From Chitinophaga pendula (GTDB lineage: Bacteria > Bacteroidota > Bacteroidia > Chitinophagales > Chitinophagaceae): a stretch of DNA of 64,000 nucleotides. Below are positions 47,244-56,616 of the stretch, one piece after another (within the stretch, counting starts at the first letter, position 1; each line of letters opens with the position of its first letter). The translations under genes were made by a program, and so were the position numbers. Where the stretch lies: contig NZ_CP077769.1 in assembly GCF_020386615.1 (NCBI RefSeq), positions 2,852,001 through 2,916,000 of the forward strand, written 5' to 3'. The notes beneath the pieces were generated by a model. The model did not search any database. It worked only from the letters and a program-made list of their open reading frames with translations, and was not told where the DNA came from.

Positions 47244-48812
47244 TCAGAATCTGATCCATGCCAGTTGAGCCTGCTGTGTTGTGCCCTGGCGGCTGATCAT
47301 AATGGTGGCGTATACCTGGTTGGCGGCGTTGTAATGTGCGGCACCTAATATGCAATAATACCCTTTGCCGTACTCTGGTGTACCGAAGAGGAAGAGGCGT
47401 TCGCTGCCGCCCGGTGTATATTTATAGCAAACGAGGTTGGCATCGGTTATGTAGCGCAGTGGCTTTTTGGCATCTTCTATCCCTCCCCTGTCGAGCTGTT
47501 GCAAGTAATCATTGTAGAGTACATAGTCGGCACCCGGTACGGGGATATGTTCGAATGACATGTAGGCGGTATTGTGGACGGCGGCTATCCTGTTGCGAAA
47601 TATCCACTCTCCTTTGTTGCGGCGTTGGATATACAAGGGGCTGAAGCCACCATTTGCTATCTGCATTTTGGGGGAGAGCCGGATACTATCTGTATCTCCC
47701 CGGGGATTGATGCGCCATATGCCGGCATCTCCGAGATTGGTATGTATGCGGCTATAGGCATTTTTGCCCTGTAGAAATTGCTGCATGGGTTCCAGGAGCA
47801 ATGTGGCTTTACCATCGCGCTGCAAGGTAAGTTGTTGCGGAAGGGCGTTGTACATGGTGCCATATGCCGGTTGTTGTTGACGGAGTATCTGTTGTCGCAG
47901 TAGTTTGCCTGTTGCCCTGTCGAGGTATTGCATTTGAAGTTGTACGCTATCGGTTTTACCAGGGATGGCAGCCACCAGGAGCATTTCCAGCTCGGGCCAT
48001 TCGGGATGATACTGCATGCTGGTATGGACCTCTGTGAGACCAGCGGTATGGTCGAGGCGGGTCTGTATGATATCTGTTTGGCCCTGTTGCCAGGTGGAGA
48101 GATAGATGACCGGCGGTGTATCTGTTACTTTGCGGGAGGTGTTGAAGATACCATTGAGCAGGGATATGCGTTCGTTGCCCTGGACGGTCATGCCGAGAAA
48201 TGAAGTATAGCGGTAGCTGCTATCTGGTATGGTCCAGGAGGTGTTGCCTATGCTTGTATGATCGGGTGCGTAGTGTTGCAAACGGACGCCAGCTCCGTAG
48301 AAGGCTACTGCATAATGATCGCTATAGGTATCTTTCTCTACATAGCAATCATGCGAGGCGATGTATCCTGCGGAGCTAGCTTCTTTACCCGGGACGGGTG
48401 TCAAGGTTCCCAGCAGGTCTTCGCGGAGGAGGGTACCTGTCTGTGCATCGAGTATGATCCGGAATAATGTTGGTTGTCCTTTGATCAATTGCTGGAGGAA
48501 GATAACTGGTTGTCCGTTGATATCGAATATTCCATCGATTTCGGTGTCGTTCATGTTACGGGCGTCCCATTGCTGTCCGGTGACAGTATCGCGGTGCAGT
48601 GCTTGACCGCCGGTATCGTATACGGTAACGTATATACCCTCTTTTTTACTGAAGTGGAGGTAGCAGGTATTACCATTCTTCAATTGCAGGAGTTTATCCC
48701 AGCCATCGGCGGGGACTGTGAAGGCAGGGCTTAGCTGTACAGCGGGGTTTTGGGCCCATGATGACAAGGTAAGGATGAGCAGGCAACATACCTGCAAGCA
48801 GAGATATTTCAT
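47244..48812 (-). CDS. Secreted hypothetical protein
   Basis: A 522-residue protein with a signal peptide (MKYLCLQVCCLLILTLSSWAQ, cleavage near 20-21). The rest looks like repeated beta-strand segments with many Tyr, Thr, Gly and Gln, suggestive of a beta-propeller or similar repeat fold: LLQLKNGNTCYLHFS, GIFDINGQPVIFLQQ and so on. No catalytic motif or sorting domain is seen. I do not recognise the family. A TAnnTTTG element 60 bases upstream may drive it. Confidence 0.8.
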   Translation of the reverse strand: MKYLCLQVCCLLILTLSSWAQNPAVQLSPAFTVPADGWDKLLQLKNGNTCYLHFSKKEGIYVTVYDTGGQALHRDTVTGQQWDARNMNDTEIDGIFDINGQPVIFLQQLIKGQPTLFRIILDAQTGTLLREDLLGTLTPVPGKEASSAGYIASHDCYVEKDTYSDHYAVAFYGAGVRLQHYAPDHTSIGNTSWTIPDSSYRYTSFLGMTVQGNERISLLNGIFNTSRKVTDTPPVIYLSTWQQGQTDIIQTRLDHTAGLTEVHTSMQYHPEWPELEMLLVAAIPGKTDSVQLQMQYLDRATGKLLRQQILRQQQPAYGTMYNALPQQLTLQRDGKATLLLEPMQQFLQGKNAYSRIHTNLGDAGIWRINPRGDTDSIRLSPKMQIANGGFSPLYIQRRNKGEWIFRNRIAAVHNTAYMSFEHIPVPGADYVLYNDYLQQLDRGGIEDAKKPLRYITDANLVCYKYTPGGSERLFLFGTPEYGKGYYCILGAAHYNAANQVYATIMISRQGTTQQAQLAWIRF

Positions 48813-48871
48813 AGGATAGGTATCAGGCGTCCTTTATGTTGGGGGACGCGGCTCTAATATATAAATTATTA

Positions 48872-48879
48872 CAAATATA
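48872..48879 (-). promoter_or_regulatory. Possible -7 element for the secreted hypothetical gene
   Basis: The minus strand reads TATATTTG, an exact TAnnTTTG match about 60 bases before the ATG at 48812. The nearest TTG upstream is only 13 bases away, so the -33 element is uncertain. Confidence 0.4.
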
Positions 48880-48895
48880 TTGAATTCTCCTGCAA

Positions 48896-48924
48896 TAAAA
48901 ACGGCCACGCATTTGCGTGACCGT
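48896..48924 (-). terminator. Intrinsic terminator of the metal efflux operon
   Basis: On the minus strand ACGGTCACGC and GCGTGGCCGT form a stem around AAAT, followed directly by TTTTTAT. It lies about 50 bp after the stop of the CusB-like gene. Confidence 0.8.
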
Positions 48925-48971
48925 CCTGGGGTAACAGTTGGAGATGTATTCTGCATCCGTGATTGGTAGTA

Positions 48972-50198
48972 TTAGTGGCCGTGTCCTTCTTCGCCGGCGT
49001 TCTTGAGCTGTGCCAGGAGGTCATAGGCCCCTTTTGTGACGACGGCGGTATCGGGGTTCCAGTTTTGGGGCAATGTAACGGCGGTATATCCCATTTCGCT
49101 GGCTCCTTTTTCGACGGGCAGCATGCGGAAGTTATGATGTGGTTCTTCTTCTTTTCCGGTGGCGGTACTATCTGTGGTGTGGGTATGTTTTTCCGGTATC
49201 TGCACGAATACGTATGATTTGTTTTCATAGTCTACGATGGCGGCATCGGGCAGTGCCTGCACTTTAGCGGCGCCGGTTTCTATGATGGCCTGCAGGTAGG
49301 TGCCAGGCAGTAATCCGCGGTCTTCGGCATCGAGGTGGCAATGTACACGTACGGTTCTGTCTGTTGCTATTTCTCTCCCGATGAGGTGGACGCTGGCTGT
49401 TCGTTCTTTGGACTCATTTGCCAGTACGAAGCGGACTTTTTGTCCTTCTTTCAGTTTAGGAATATCTTTCTCGAATACGGTCAGTTCGGCATGCAGGTGT
49501 TCTGTATCGACGACACGGAACATGATATCTGACGGGGTTACGAGTTGGCCGGTATTGATATTCACCTGTGTGACGAATCCGCTGATGGGTGCATATACGT
49601 TGACGGTAGATTGTATTTCTCCCTTTTCCAGGCGGGTCATGTTGACGTTGAGCAGTTGTAGTTTTTCGCGGAGGCCTTTTACTTTCACTGTCAGTGATTG
49701 GAAGTTGGCTTTGGATTGTTGTAATGTCTTGAGAGCGTTGACATTTTCCTGGGCCAGCGCCTGTTGGCGTTCGTATTCGGTGCGGGCGTATTCCAACTGG
49801 CTTTTTAGGTCAAGATAGTCCTGTTGTAGTTGGATATATTCGAGATTTTCGAGTACAGCCATTACTGCTCCTTTTTTGACCCACATTCCCTGCAGCATTT
49901 TGGTAAATTTAATGAATCCACCCAAGGGGACGGAGACGCTGACGGTTTGTTGCGGAGGTACATCGAGCAGGCCGTTCACTTTGACTACGCTGCTGATTTC
50001 CCGCCATTCCGGTTTACCATACTGGATGTCTGCGGTTTTGAACTGAGCGGCGGTGAGTGCTACTTCGTTTTCCGGTTCTTCTTTTTTTGTTGCTTCTTTT
50101 GCCGCCTCGTTATCTGTCTTTTTGCCACCACAGGCGGAGCATATGATTGTGGTCATCAGCAATGCGGTAGCGATATATATATTGAGCTGTTTAGTCAT
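48972..50198 (-). CDS. cusB: Heavy-metal RND efflux periplasmic adaptor (CusB/CzcB type)
   Basis: A 408-residue lipoprotein: the signal ends ICSACGG, with a lipidatable Cys. The membrane-fusion layout is clear: a barrel-sandwich/lipoyl half (VSVSVPLGGFIKFTKM), a long helical hairpin (about 125-190), the second lipoyl half (VNVYAPISGFVTQVNINTGQ) and a beta-barrel. His-rich segments KHTHTTD, EEEPHHNF and a terminal EEGHGH suggest metal binding. It links the inner-membrane pump to the outer membrane. It lies 11 bp after the CusA-TolC gene. Confidence 0.93.
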   Translation of the reverse strand: MTKQLNIYIATALLMTTIICSACGGKKTDNEAAKEATKKEEPENEVALTAAQFKTADIQYGKPEWREISSVVKVNGLLDVPPQQTVSVSVPLGGFIKFTKMLQGMWVKKGAVMAVLENLEYIQLQQDYLDLKSQLEYARTEYERQQALAQENVNALKTLQQSKANFQSLTVKVKGLREKLQLLNVNMTRLEKGEIQSTVNVYAPISGFVTQVNINTGQLVTPSDIMFRVVDTEHLHAELTVFEKDIPKLKEGQKVRFVLANESKERTASVHLIGREIATDRTVRVHCHLDAEDRGLLPGTYLQAIIETGAAKVQALPDAAIVDYENKSYVFVQIPEKHTHTTDSTATGKEEEPHHNFRMLPVEKGASEMGYTAVTLPQNWNPDTAVVTKGAYDLLAQLKNAGEEGHGH

Positions 50199-50209
50199 GG
50201 TATTAATAT

Positions 50210-53200
50210 TTATTTTTTATATCCAGCCAGAAAATCTATGTAAAGGGCTGCCTGCCTGGTGTCGTGGGCTGTTTGCAAATATCCCTGGCGGATGCCCAGT
50301 ACTTGTTCCAGGTTTACAAAATGTTCTGTATAACCTATTTCACCACTGGCATATGCTTTTTCGGACTGTTTCAGGATCAGTTCTGCGTTGGGTAATGCGG
50401 TGTTGTGGTAGTAGGCGATATTGTTCTGTTGTTTGATGTATTGTTGTACGGCCTGTTTGAGTTGGCCTTCCATCATGATGCGATTGTGTTCGTAATTCAG
50501 TGTATTTACTTCTTCCTGTTTTTGTTGTGCTTTGACCTTTGCGGTGAGCGGGCCGGCCCAGATGGGCAATGCGAGGCCTACCTGGAATCCCTGGAAGCGG
50601 TTAGAGCCGGTTGCCAGCGGGCTGTTAGGGCTGCTGTTGACGGCGGTACCGATGAGGGTTTGGTTGAAGTAACCCACTGTGATATCGGGGAGTATATTGG
50701 CTTTTGCCAGTTTCTGTTGTTGTTGTGCGACGGTCACTTCCTGTTTGAGGTATTGCAGGTATGGATGTTGGTCTAGTCCGCTGGTGTCGGCAATGGCGGG
50801 GCGATCTGTTTCCAATTTTTCGGAAGCTGCCAGTGACAATGGTTTATCGGTGGCCAGCAGCGATTGCAGCTGGGCCATATAGATGCGGCTGTCGGCTTCG
50901 TTTTGTTTTAGCTGGTTCCGTACCTCATTTAACCGGGCTTCTGCTGCTACTTTTTCGAGCATGCGTGTTTCTCCTGTGCGGTAGCGCAGGTCGGCGGAGC
51001 GGGAGAAGTTGGAGAACAAGCTATCTTGTTTTACGAGCAGGTCTTTTACGCCCTGCAAGTAGAGCAGCTGTACATAGGCCTGCCTGACCTGGTAGATCAG
51101 TTCATGTTGAGAGCGGGCACGTTGCCATTCTGCCGCATTTGTTTGAGCGGTGGTGAGGGCTTTACGTGCGCCAAAGACTGTAGGGAAAGGAATAGCCTGT
51201 GTGATGCTGAAATTGTTATCATTTTTTGCATAGCTGTTATATTGGCCATATTGTAACGCCAGTTCTGTTTTGGTTACTTCTCCGCTGGTACGGGTGAGGT
51301 AGCGGTAATAGTCTACCTGTGAAGCGGCGGCTTTCAAGCCTTTGTTCTGCTGTAAAGCTGTCTGTACCGCTTCCTCCATCGTCAGAGGTTTATCCTGGGA
51401 GAAGGCGGTGGCGGGTATCAGGAACAGCAATATTACGGCAACGGTTATATTCTTTTTCACTTTACTACGCTTTATACTTTCAAAATAGATATATAGACAG
51501 GGTAACACGAGTAAGGTTAGTAGCGTTGAGGTAATGAGTCCTCCTATTACGACGGTGGCCAATGGTCGTTGTACTTCACCGCCGGCGCTGGTGGCCAGTG
51601 CCATTGGCAGGAAGCCCAGTGAGGCTACGCAGGCGGTCATTAGTACCGGGCGTAGCCGGACGGCTGTACCTTTTAATACGATCTCATTGAGATCGGAGAG
51701 GCCTTCTTTGCGCAGGCGATTGAATTCACCAATCAGCACGATGCCATTAAGTACTGCTACGCCGAACAAGGCGATGAAACCGACGCCGGCGGAAATGCTG
51801 AAAGGCATTCCTCTAATTAACAATGCGAAGACGCCACCTATTGCGGCCATTGGAATAGCTGTAAAGATGAGTACTGACTGTTTAACGGAGGAGAAGGTGA
51901 AATACAGCAAGGCGAATATGAGCAGTAATGCAACCGGTACTGCGATTGAGAGCCTGGCATTGGCCTCTTTGAGGTTTTCAAACTGGCCGCCATATCGTAT
52001 AAAGTAGCCATCCGGTAAATTGACTTGTTGTTCTATCTTTTGCTGTATCTCCCGGACTACGCTTGCGATGTCGCGGCCGCGGACGTTGAATCCTACGATG
52101 ATCCGGCGTTTGGTATCTTCCCGTTGTATCTGATTGGGGCCTATTGCCATTTCTACGGTGGCCAGTTGCTGCAAGGGTACCTGGTTGCCGGTAGGCGTGG
52201 TGATGAACAAATTCTGTACATCAGCGATCCCCTGGCGGCTTTGCTGGTCCAGGCGTACGACGAGATCGAAACGTTTTTCGCCCTCGTATACGAGGCCTGC
52301 GCTCTGGCCTGCGAAAGCGGCATTGATCGCTTTGTTAATGGTACTGATATCGAGTCCGTATTGTGCTACTCTTGCACGGTTTATCTTAACGACAATCTGT
52401 TGCAACCCTCCTACCCTTTCTACGTACAAATCTTTAGCGCCATCGACTGCTGCTACTATATTACCTACTTTGCCCGCCAGCGAGGCGAGGGTTTCGAGAT
52501 CTTCTCCAAATATCTTAATCCCTACATCTTGTCGTACGCCTGATATCAGTTCATTAAACCGAAGCTGGATAGGCTGGGAAAAGCCAAAGCTGACACCCGG
52601 AATGGCTTCCAAGGCATCCTGCATCTTATTGACCAGTTCTTCCCGGCTTTTGGCGCTTGTCCATTCTTTTTTTGGTTTAAGTAATATGGTCAGATCGCAG
52701 TTATCCATGGGCATGGGATCGGTCGGTATTTCGGCGGAACCGATCTTTCCGATCACCTCTTTTACCTCTGGAAACTGTTTGAGTAGTATATCGGAGGCTT
52801 TGTTCACTTTGTCGATCGTTTCTGTGAGGGAGCTACCGGTCAGTAATACTGTTTGTACGGCCAGGTCGCCCTCTTCCAGTGTGGGAATAAACTCTGCCCC
52901 CATCCGGTTGAAGATGAGCAAGGCTATTACGAACAATGCTACGGCTGCTATGACCACCCAAGCTTTCACGCGCAGGGCGGCGCGTATCATCGGATCATAG
53001 ATACGATGGAAGAAGTCCATCATTTTATCGGCGATAGTTCTTTTGGGATTGATCTTTTTATTCAGGAAAAGAGCTGACATCATAGGAACGTATGTCAATG
53101 ACAAGATGAATGCCCCTAATATGGCGAAGGAAACCGTCTGAGCCATTGGTTTGAACATTTTTCCTTCGATGCCTACCAACGCCATTATCGGCAGGTATAC

Positions 53201-54577
53201 GATCAGAATGATGATCTCTCCAAAGGCGGCGGTGCTACGTATTTTACGGGCGGAGTCGTATACTTCTTCGTCCATCTGCGATTGCGTTAGCGTGACCTGT
53301 GTTGTTCTTCCTGTCAGGAGGTGGTGCATGGTAGCTTCTACGATGATGACGGCGCCGTCGACGATCAGGCCGAAGTCGATCGCTCCGAGGCTCATGAGAT
53401 TACCTGATACTCCGAAAAGGTTCATCATAGTGATCGCAAAGAGCATTGCCAGCGGGATGACTGATGCGACGATCAGGCCAGCGCGCAGATTGCCCAGGAA
53501 TAATACCAGTACAAAGATGACGATCAATGCTCCCTCTATGAGGTTTTTTTGTACGGTACCTACTGCTCTGCCGACGAAATCGCTTCTATCGAGGAAAGGT
53601 TCGATTACGACTCCTTCCGGCAATGTCTTTTGTATTTCGGCTATGCGTGTCTTCACTCTTTTTACAACCTGATTGCTGTTTTCCCCTTTGAGCATCATGA
53701 CGATGCCTCCAACGGCTTCTCCGTCAGCGTTGCGGGTGAGGGCTCCATAGCGGACAGCTTCTCCTATTTCTACATTGGCGATGCTTTTGATAAGGATGGG
53801 AATTCCTTCGCCAGTATTTTTCACAACGATATTCCCGATGTCATCGATGTTGCTTATCAATCCTTCGCTGCGAATGAACCAGGCGTTGGGTTTTTTATCG
53901 ATATAGGCGCCACCGGCATTTTCGTTGTTCTTTTCCAGGGCATTGAATACGTCGGTGATGCTGAGATTGTAGCTACGTAGTTTATCTGGGTTGAGGGCTA
54001 CTACATATTGTTTGAGTAGTCCTCCGAAGCTGTTTACTTCGGCTATCCCAGGTGTTCCCAGCAGTTGCCGGCGCACATACCAATCTTGTATGGTTCTGAG
54101 TTGTCTTGCATCAAATTTCTTCTCGAAGCCTTTTTTCGGATGTACTACATATTGGTATATTTCGCCGAGGCCCGAGGAGATGGGAGCCATTTCGGGGCTT
54201 CCTACATCTGGAGGGATATTATTCTTTGCTTCGCTTAATTTTTCGTTTACCTGTTGACGTGCCCAATAGATATTGACATCGTCATGGAATACGATCGTTA
54301 CTACAGAGATCCCGAAGCGAGAGATGGATCTTATTTCTGTTATTTCCGGGATGACAGCCATTGTTTGTTCTACCGGGAAGGTGATCAGGCGTTCTACTTC
54401 CTGGGCTGCGAGAGAGGGTGACAGGGTGATGACCTGTACTTGGTTGTTGGTGATATCCGGCACTGCGTCTACCGGCAGTTTTGTTAGTGAAAAAATGCCC
54501 CATATGACCAATCCGAGCGTGAGTATGCCAACTATCAGCTTGCGCTGAATAGAAAAGCGAATGATCTTATCTAACAT
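50210..54577 (-). CDS. CusA/CzcA-type RND pump fused to a TolC-like outer membrane factor
   Basis: A 1,455-residue protein. Residues 1 to about 1035 are a heavy-metal RND transporter: KLPVDAVPDITNNQVQV near the start, GAIDFGLIVDGAVIIVEATMHH in helix 4 with the conserved acidic residue, and FIPTLEEGD. Near 1037-1060 lies VKKNITVAVILLFLIPATAFSQ, a signal-peptide-like stretch. Residues about 1061-1455 are a TolC-family domain (LTMEEAVQTALQQNKGLKAA, then LYLQGVKDLL). Fusions of this kind are known in Bacteroidota. It exports copper, zinc or similar ions together with the CusB-like adaptor. Confidence 0.93.
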   Translation of the reverse strand: MLDKIIRFSIQRKLIVGILTLGLVIWGIFSLTKLPVDAVPDITNNQVQVITLSPSLAAQEVERLITFPVEQTMAVIPEITEIRSISRFGISVVTIVFHDDVNIYWARQQVNEKLSEAKNNIPPDVGSPEMAPISSGLGEIYQYVVHPKKGFEKKFDARQLRTIQDWYVRRQLLGTPGIAEVNSFGGLLKQYVVALNPDKLRSYNLSITDVFNALEKNNENAGGAYIDKKPNAWFIRSEGLISNIDDIGNIVVKNTGEGIPILIKSIANVEIGEAVRYGALTRNADGEAVGGIVMMLKGENSNQVVKRVKTRIAEIQKTLPEGVVIEPFLDRSDFVGRAVGTVQKNLIEGALIVIFVLVLFLGNLRAGLIVASVIPLAMLFAITMMNLFGVSGNLMSLGAIDFGLIVDGAVIIVEATMHHLLTGRTTQVTLTQSQMDEEVYDSARKIRSTAAFGEIIILIVYLPIMALVGIEGKMFKPMAQTVSFAILGAFILSLTYVPMMSALFLNKKINPKRTIADKMMDFFHRIYDPMIRAALRVKAWVVIAAVALFVIALLIFNRMGAEFIPTLEEGDLAVQTVLLTGSSLTETIDKVNKASDILLKQFPEVKEVIGKIGSAEIPTDPMPMDNCDLTILLKPKKEWTSAKSREELVNKMQDALEAIPGVSFGFSQPIQLRFNELISGVRQDVGIKIFGEDLETLASLAGKVGNIVAAVDGAKDLYVERVGGLQQIVVKINRARVAQYGLDISTINKAINAAFAGQSAGLVYEGEKRFDLVVRLDQQSRQGIADVQNLFITTPTGNQVPLQQLATVEMAIGPNQIQREDTKRRIIVGFNVRGRDIASVVREIQQKIEQQVNLPDGYFIRYGGQFENLKEANARLSIAVPVALLLIFALLYFTFSSVKQSVLIFTAIPMAAIGGVFALLIRGMPFSISAGVGFIALFGVAVLNGIVLIGEFNRLRKEGLSDLNEIVLKGTAVRLRPVLMTACVASLGFLPMALATSAGGEVQRPLATVVIGGLITSTLLTLLVLPCLYIYFESIKRSKVKKNITVAVILLFLIPATAFSQDKPLTMEEAVQTALQQNKGLKAAASQVDYYRYLTRTSGEVTKTELALQYGQYNSYAKNDNNFSITQAIPFPTVFGARKALTTAQTNAAEWQRARSQHELIYQVRQAYVQLLYLQGVKDLLVKQDSLFSNFSRSADLRYRTGETRMLEKVAAEARLNEVRNQLKQNEADSRIYMAQLQSLLATDKPLSLAASEKLETDRPAIADTSGLDQHPYLQYLKQEVTVAQQQQKLAKANILPDITVGYFNQTLIGTAVNSSPNSPLATGSNRFQGFQVGLALPIWAGPLTAKVKAQQKQEEVNTLNYEHNRIMMEGQLKQAVQQYIKQQNNIAYYHNTALPNAELILKQSEKAYASGEIGYTEHFVNLEQVLGIRQGYLQTAHDTRQAALYIDFLAGYKK

Positions 54578-54702
54578 GAAAATTAACTGCTTTAATGAGT
54601 AAATAGCAGGTCTCCGAGATACAGGTATGATTATATATGATCTGTTATGTCAGATCAATGAGGCACTATTTTCTCGGGAGGACCATTATATAAAGAGAGT
54701 CA

Positions 54703-55026
54703 TTACCCAAGCTGAGGGGGTTGCCAGATGGTGTGGGGGATGTTGGGGAGGGAATTATTTAATACCCGCTGATAGTTAGTAGCGGTGAAAGGTAAAGCTG
54801 GCGGCAGTGCGATAAAGGCAGGGGTAGCTACCTGTACGCTGCAGCAGAAGCAAATGCAAAGGGGAGAGCAAAAGTCGAGTGAGTGATGCTGTTGTTCTGT
54901 AGGGGTGTCGGCGCTGTATATGCTGGCTATTGTTATTGCGGGCAATGCGGCCTCTTTGCTATCCTGGCAGGGTAATACTGCCAGCAGCAGGAAGTAGCAA
55001 CTAAATATGTATGCCCACCATTTCAT
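54703..55026 (-). CDS. DUF6660-like small protein of metal efflux operons
   Basis: A 107-residue protein with an N-terminal hydrophobic signal (MKWWAYIFSCYFLLLAVLPCQDS), followed by a short Cys- and His-containing stretch (HHSLDFCSPLCICFCCSVQV) that could bind metal. Such proteins commonly precede CusA-like pumps in Bacteroidota and are grouped as DUF6660. It is the first gene of the operon, 125 bp before the pump gene. Confidence 0.75.
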   Translation of the reverse strand: MKWWAYIFSCYFLLLAVLPCQDSKEAALPAITIASIYSADTPTEQQHHSLDFCSPLCICFCCSVQVATPAFIALPPALPFTATNYQRVLNNSLPNIPHTIWQPPQLG

Positions 55027-55107
55027 AGTGTAAAATTACGGATAAAGCTTTTATACATTAAAAATAAATGTGCATCTATGTTGCGGAGTCTGGTATTATA
55101 TGAGGAT

Positions 55108-55145
55108 AAAAAAACGCGGAGCCAGTATTGCTCCGCGTTTTTTTT
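55108..55145. terminator. Strong intrinsic terminator, usable in both directions
   Basis: AAAAAAACGCGGAGC at 55108-55122 pairs with GCTCCGCGTTTTTTT at 55130-55144 around 7 bases. It ends the TPR gene on the minus strand and insulates the metal efflux operon. Confidence 0.9.
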
Positions 55146-55162
55146 ATTTCAGTAAGGTCTGA

Positions 55163-56425
55163 TTAGTTTTTCAGGCCTTCGAGTTTTTTCTTAACCGCTT
55201 CTACTTTATCGTTTTGGCTCTTGATGGCGTAGATCTTCTGCAGCGCGTACAGACAACTTTCGTAGGTCTGTCTGTCAGCAGGTTCGAGGCTGGCAGCTTT
55301 GCCGGTGAAAATCTGGTCTGCTTTTTCGAAGTAAGGGAGTGCCTGGTTCATGAGGCCTTCCACTTTTGTTTGTAGTTCTTTCGCTTTAGGAGTGCTTTGT
55401 TCTTTGCTGTTCATGTTGTTCAGTTCTTTGTTGAACACTACGGCGCGGTTGAAGTAGAGTGCGCCCAGCTGGAAGTTAGCGGTAGCGTCGGTACCATTGA
55501 GTTCGATGGCTTTTTTGTAAGCATTTTCAGCTTTGGTCATCAGCTCATCGTAGTTAGCTGGTTTAGGCATGTCCTCGCCTTTTTCGTCGCGGGGATTAGC
55601 CATGTTATCTACGCGGATAGCGTAGTCCAGTACAACGGCGCCATCATTAGGATTTTCCTGTACTTTCTTTTCCAGCATACCTAACAGTTCTGCAGTTTTA
55701 CCGGTTTTGGAGTAATAGATCATCTCCATATCGTTGAAGCGTTTGTCCTTGGGGAACAGTTTTTTACCTTCTTCGATCGTTTTGAGCCATTTGTCTTTAT
55801 CGCCTTTTTCTTCGTATGCCTGTGCCAGGATTACGTAGAGGGCAGGTTCTCCTTTAAACTGCAGGTCGGCAGCTTTTTGGAGGAAAGTATACGCTTCTTC
55901 TTTTTTACCAGCTTGCTGAGCGGCGTAGCCGGTGTAGAAGGTCATGGAAGTATCTGCGGGGATGTTACCGCCGAGGTTCTTACCATTGTAGAAAGCGGCG
56001 ATTTCTTGTGCTTTCTGGAAGTTTACGAAGGAAGAATCCCATTTTTGTTCGTTAAGGTTTGCGTAGCCAGCGTTACCGATGGTAGCATACAGGTTGAACA
56101 TGCGATTCTGCATTTCGATCACTGCTTCGGGCAGTTTAGGATTGATTTCCAGTGCTTTCTTATATGCTTCAAATGCTGCTACTGCTTCAGGAACGCTTTT
56201 ATTTTTGGTAGCGAGGGCTTCCATTACTTTACCCTTTACATACCAGGTTTTAGCGTCATCTTTAGTTTTTTCATTCTGCAATGCCGCTTCGATATCTGCC
56301 TTTGCTTTGTCCAGGTCATTACTTTTGATAGCTTCATCTGCACTGTTCACTTTTGCGCGCTGGGCTGTAGCCACGAATCCGGCTCCGCAAAAGAGAAAAG
56401 ATACCAGTAATTTTTTCATGCTCAA
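55163..56425 (-). CDS. Exported tetratricopeptide repeat protein
   Basis: A 420-residue protein with a signal peptide (MKKLLVSFLFCGAGFVATAQ; the start may be Met3). Several TPR motifs follow: AVAAFEAYKKALEINPKLPEA near 84-104, SFVNFQKAQEIAAFY near 133 and KAENAYKKAIELNG near 290. It probably acts in the periplasm as a scaffold for envelope complexes. The specific partner is unknown. It lies downstream of gyrA on the same strand, separated by a hairpin. Confidence 0.85.
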   Translation of the reverse strand: MSMKKLLVSFLFCGAGFVATAQRAKVNSADEAIKSNDLDKAKADIEAALQNEKTKDDAKTWYVKGKVMEALATKNKSVPEAVAAFEAYKKALEINPKLPEAVIEMQNRMFNLYATIGNAGYANLNEQKWDSSFVNFQKAQEIAAFYNGKNLGGNIPADTSMTFYTGYAAQQAGKKEEAYTFLQKAADLQFKGEPALYVILAQAYEEKGDKDKWLKTIEEGKKLFPKDKRFNDMEMIYYSKTGKTAELLGMLEKKVQENPNDGAVVLDYAIRVDNMANPRDEKGEDMPKPANYDELMTKAENAYKKAIELNGTDATANFQLGALYFNRAVVFNKELNNMNSKEQSTPKAKELQTKVEGLMNQALPYFEKADQIFTGKAASLEPADRQTYESCLYALQKIYAIKSQNDKVEAVKKKLEGLKN

Positions 56426-56561
56426 ATTTTTTAGTTGCTGATTACAATAAAAAGTATGGTGTTTGATTATATCTCACCAGTTGTTTGATACGGATAATGA
56501 CCTCTATACAGTCGCTGCATCTTTCACTATACAATTCAACCTTTACTTACCATTAGCGTGC

Positions 56562-56599
56562 ACGGCCATTACGCAATAATTTTTTTACGTAATGGCCGT
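56562..56599. terminator. Perfect 12-bp inverted repeat after gyrA
   Basis: ACGGCCATTACG at 56562-56573 pairs with CGTAATGGCCGT at 56588-56599 around 14 bases. It starts 18 bp after the gyrA stop. No U-tract follows on the minus strand, so it is only a probable terminator. Confidence 0.55.
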
Positions 56600-56616
56600 T
56601 GCGTCAAAGGTCTTTA

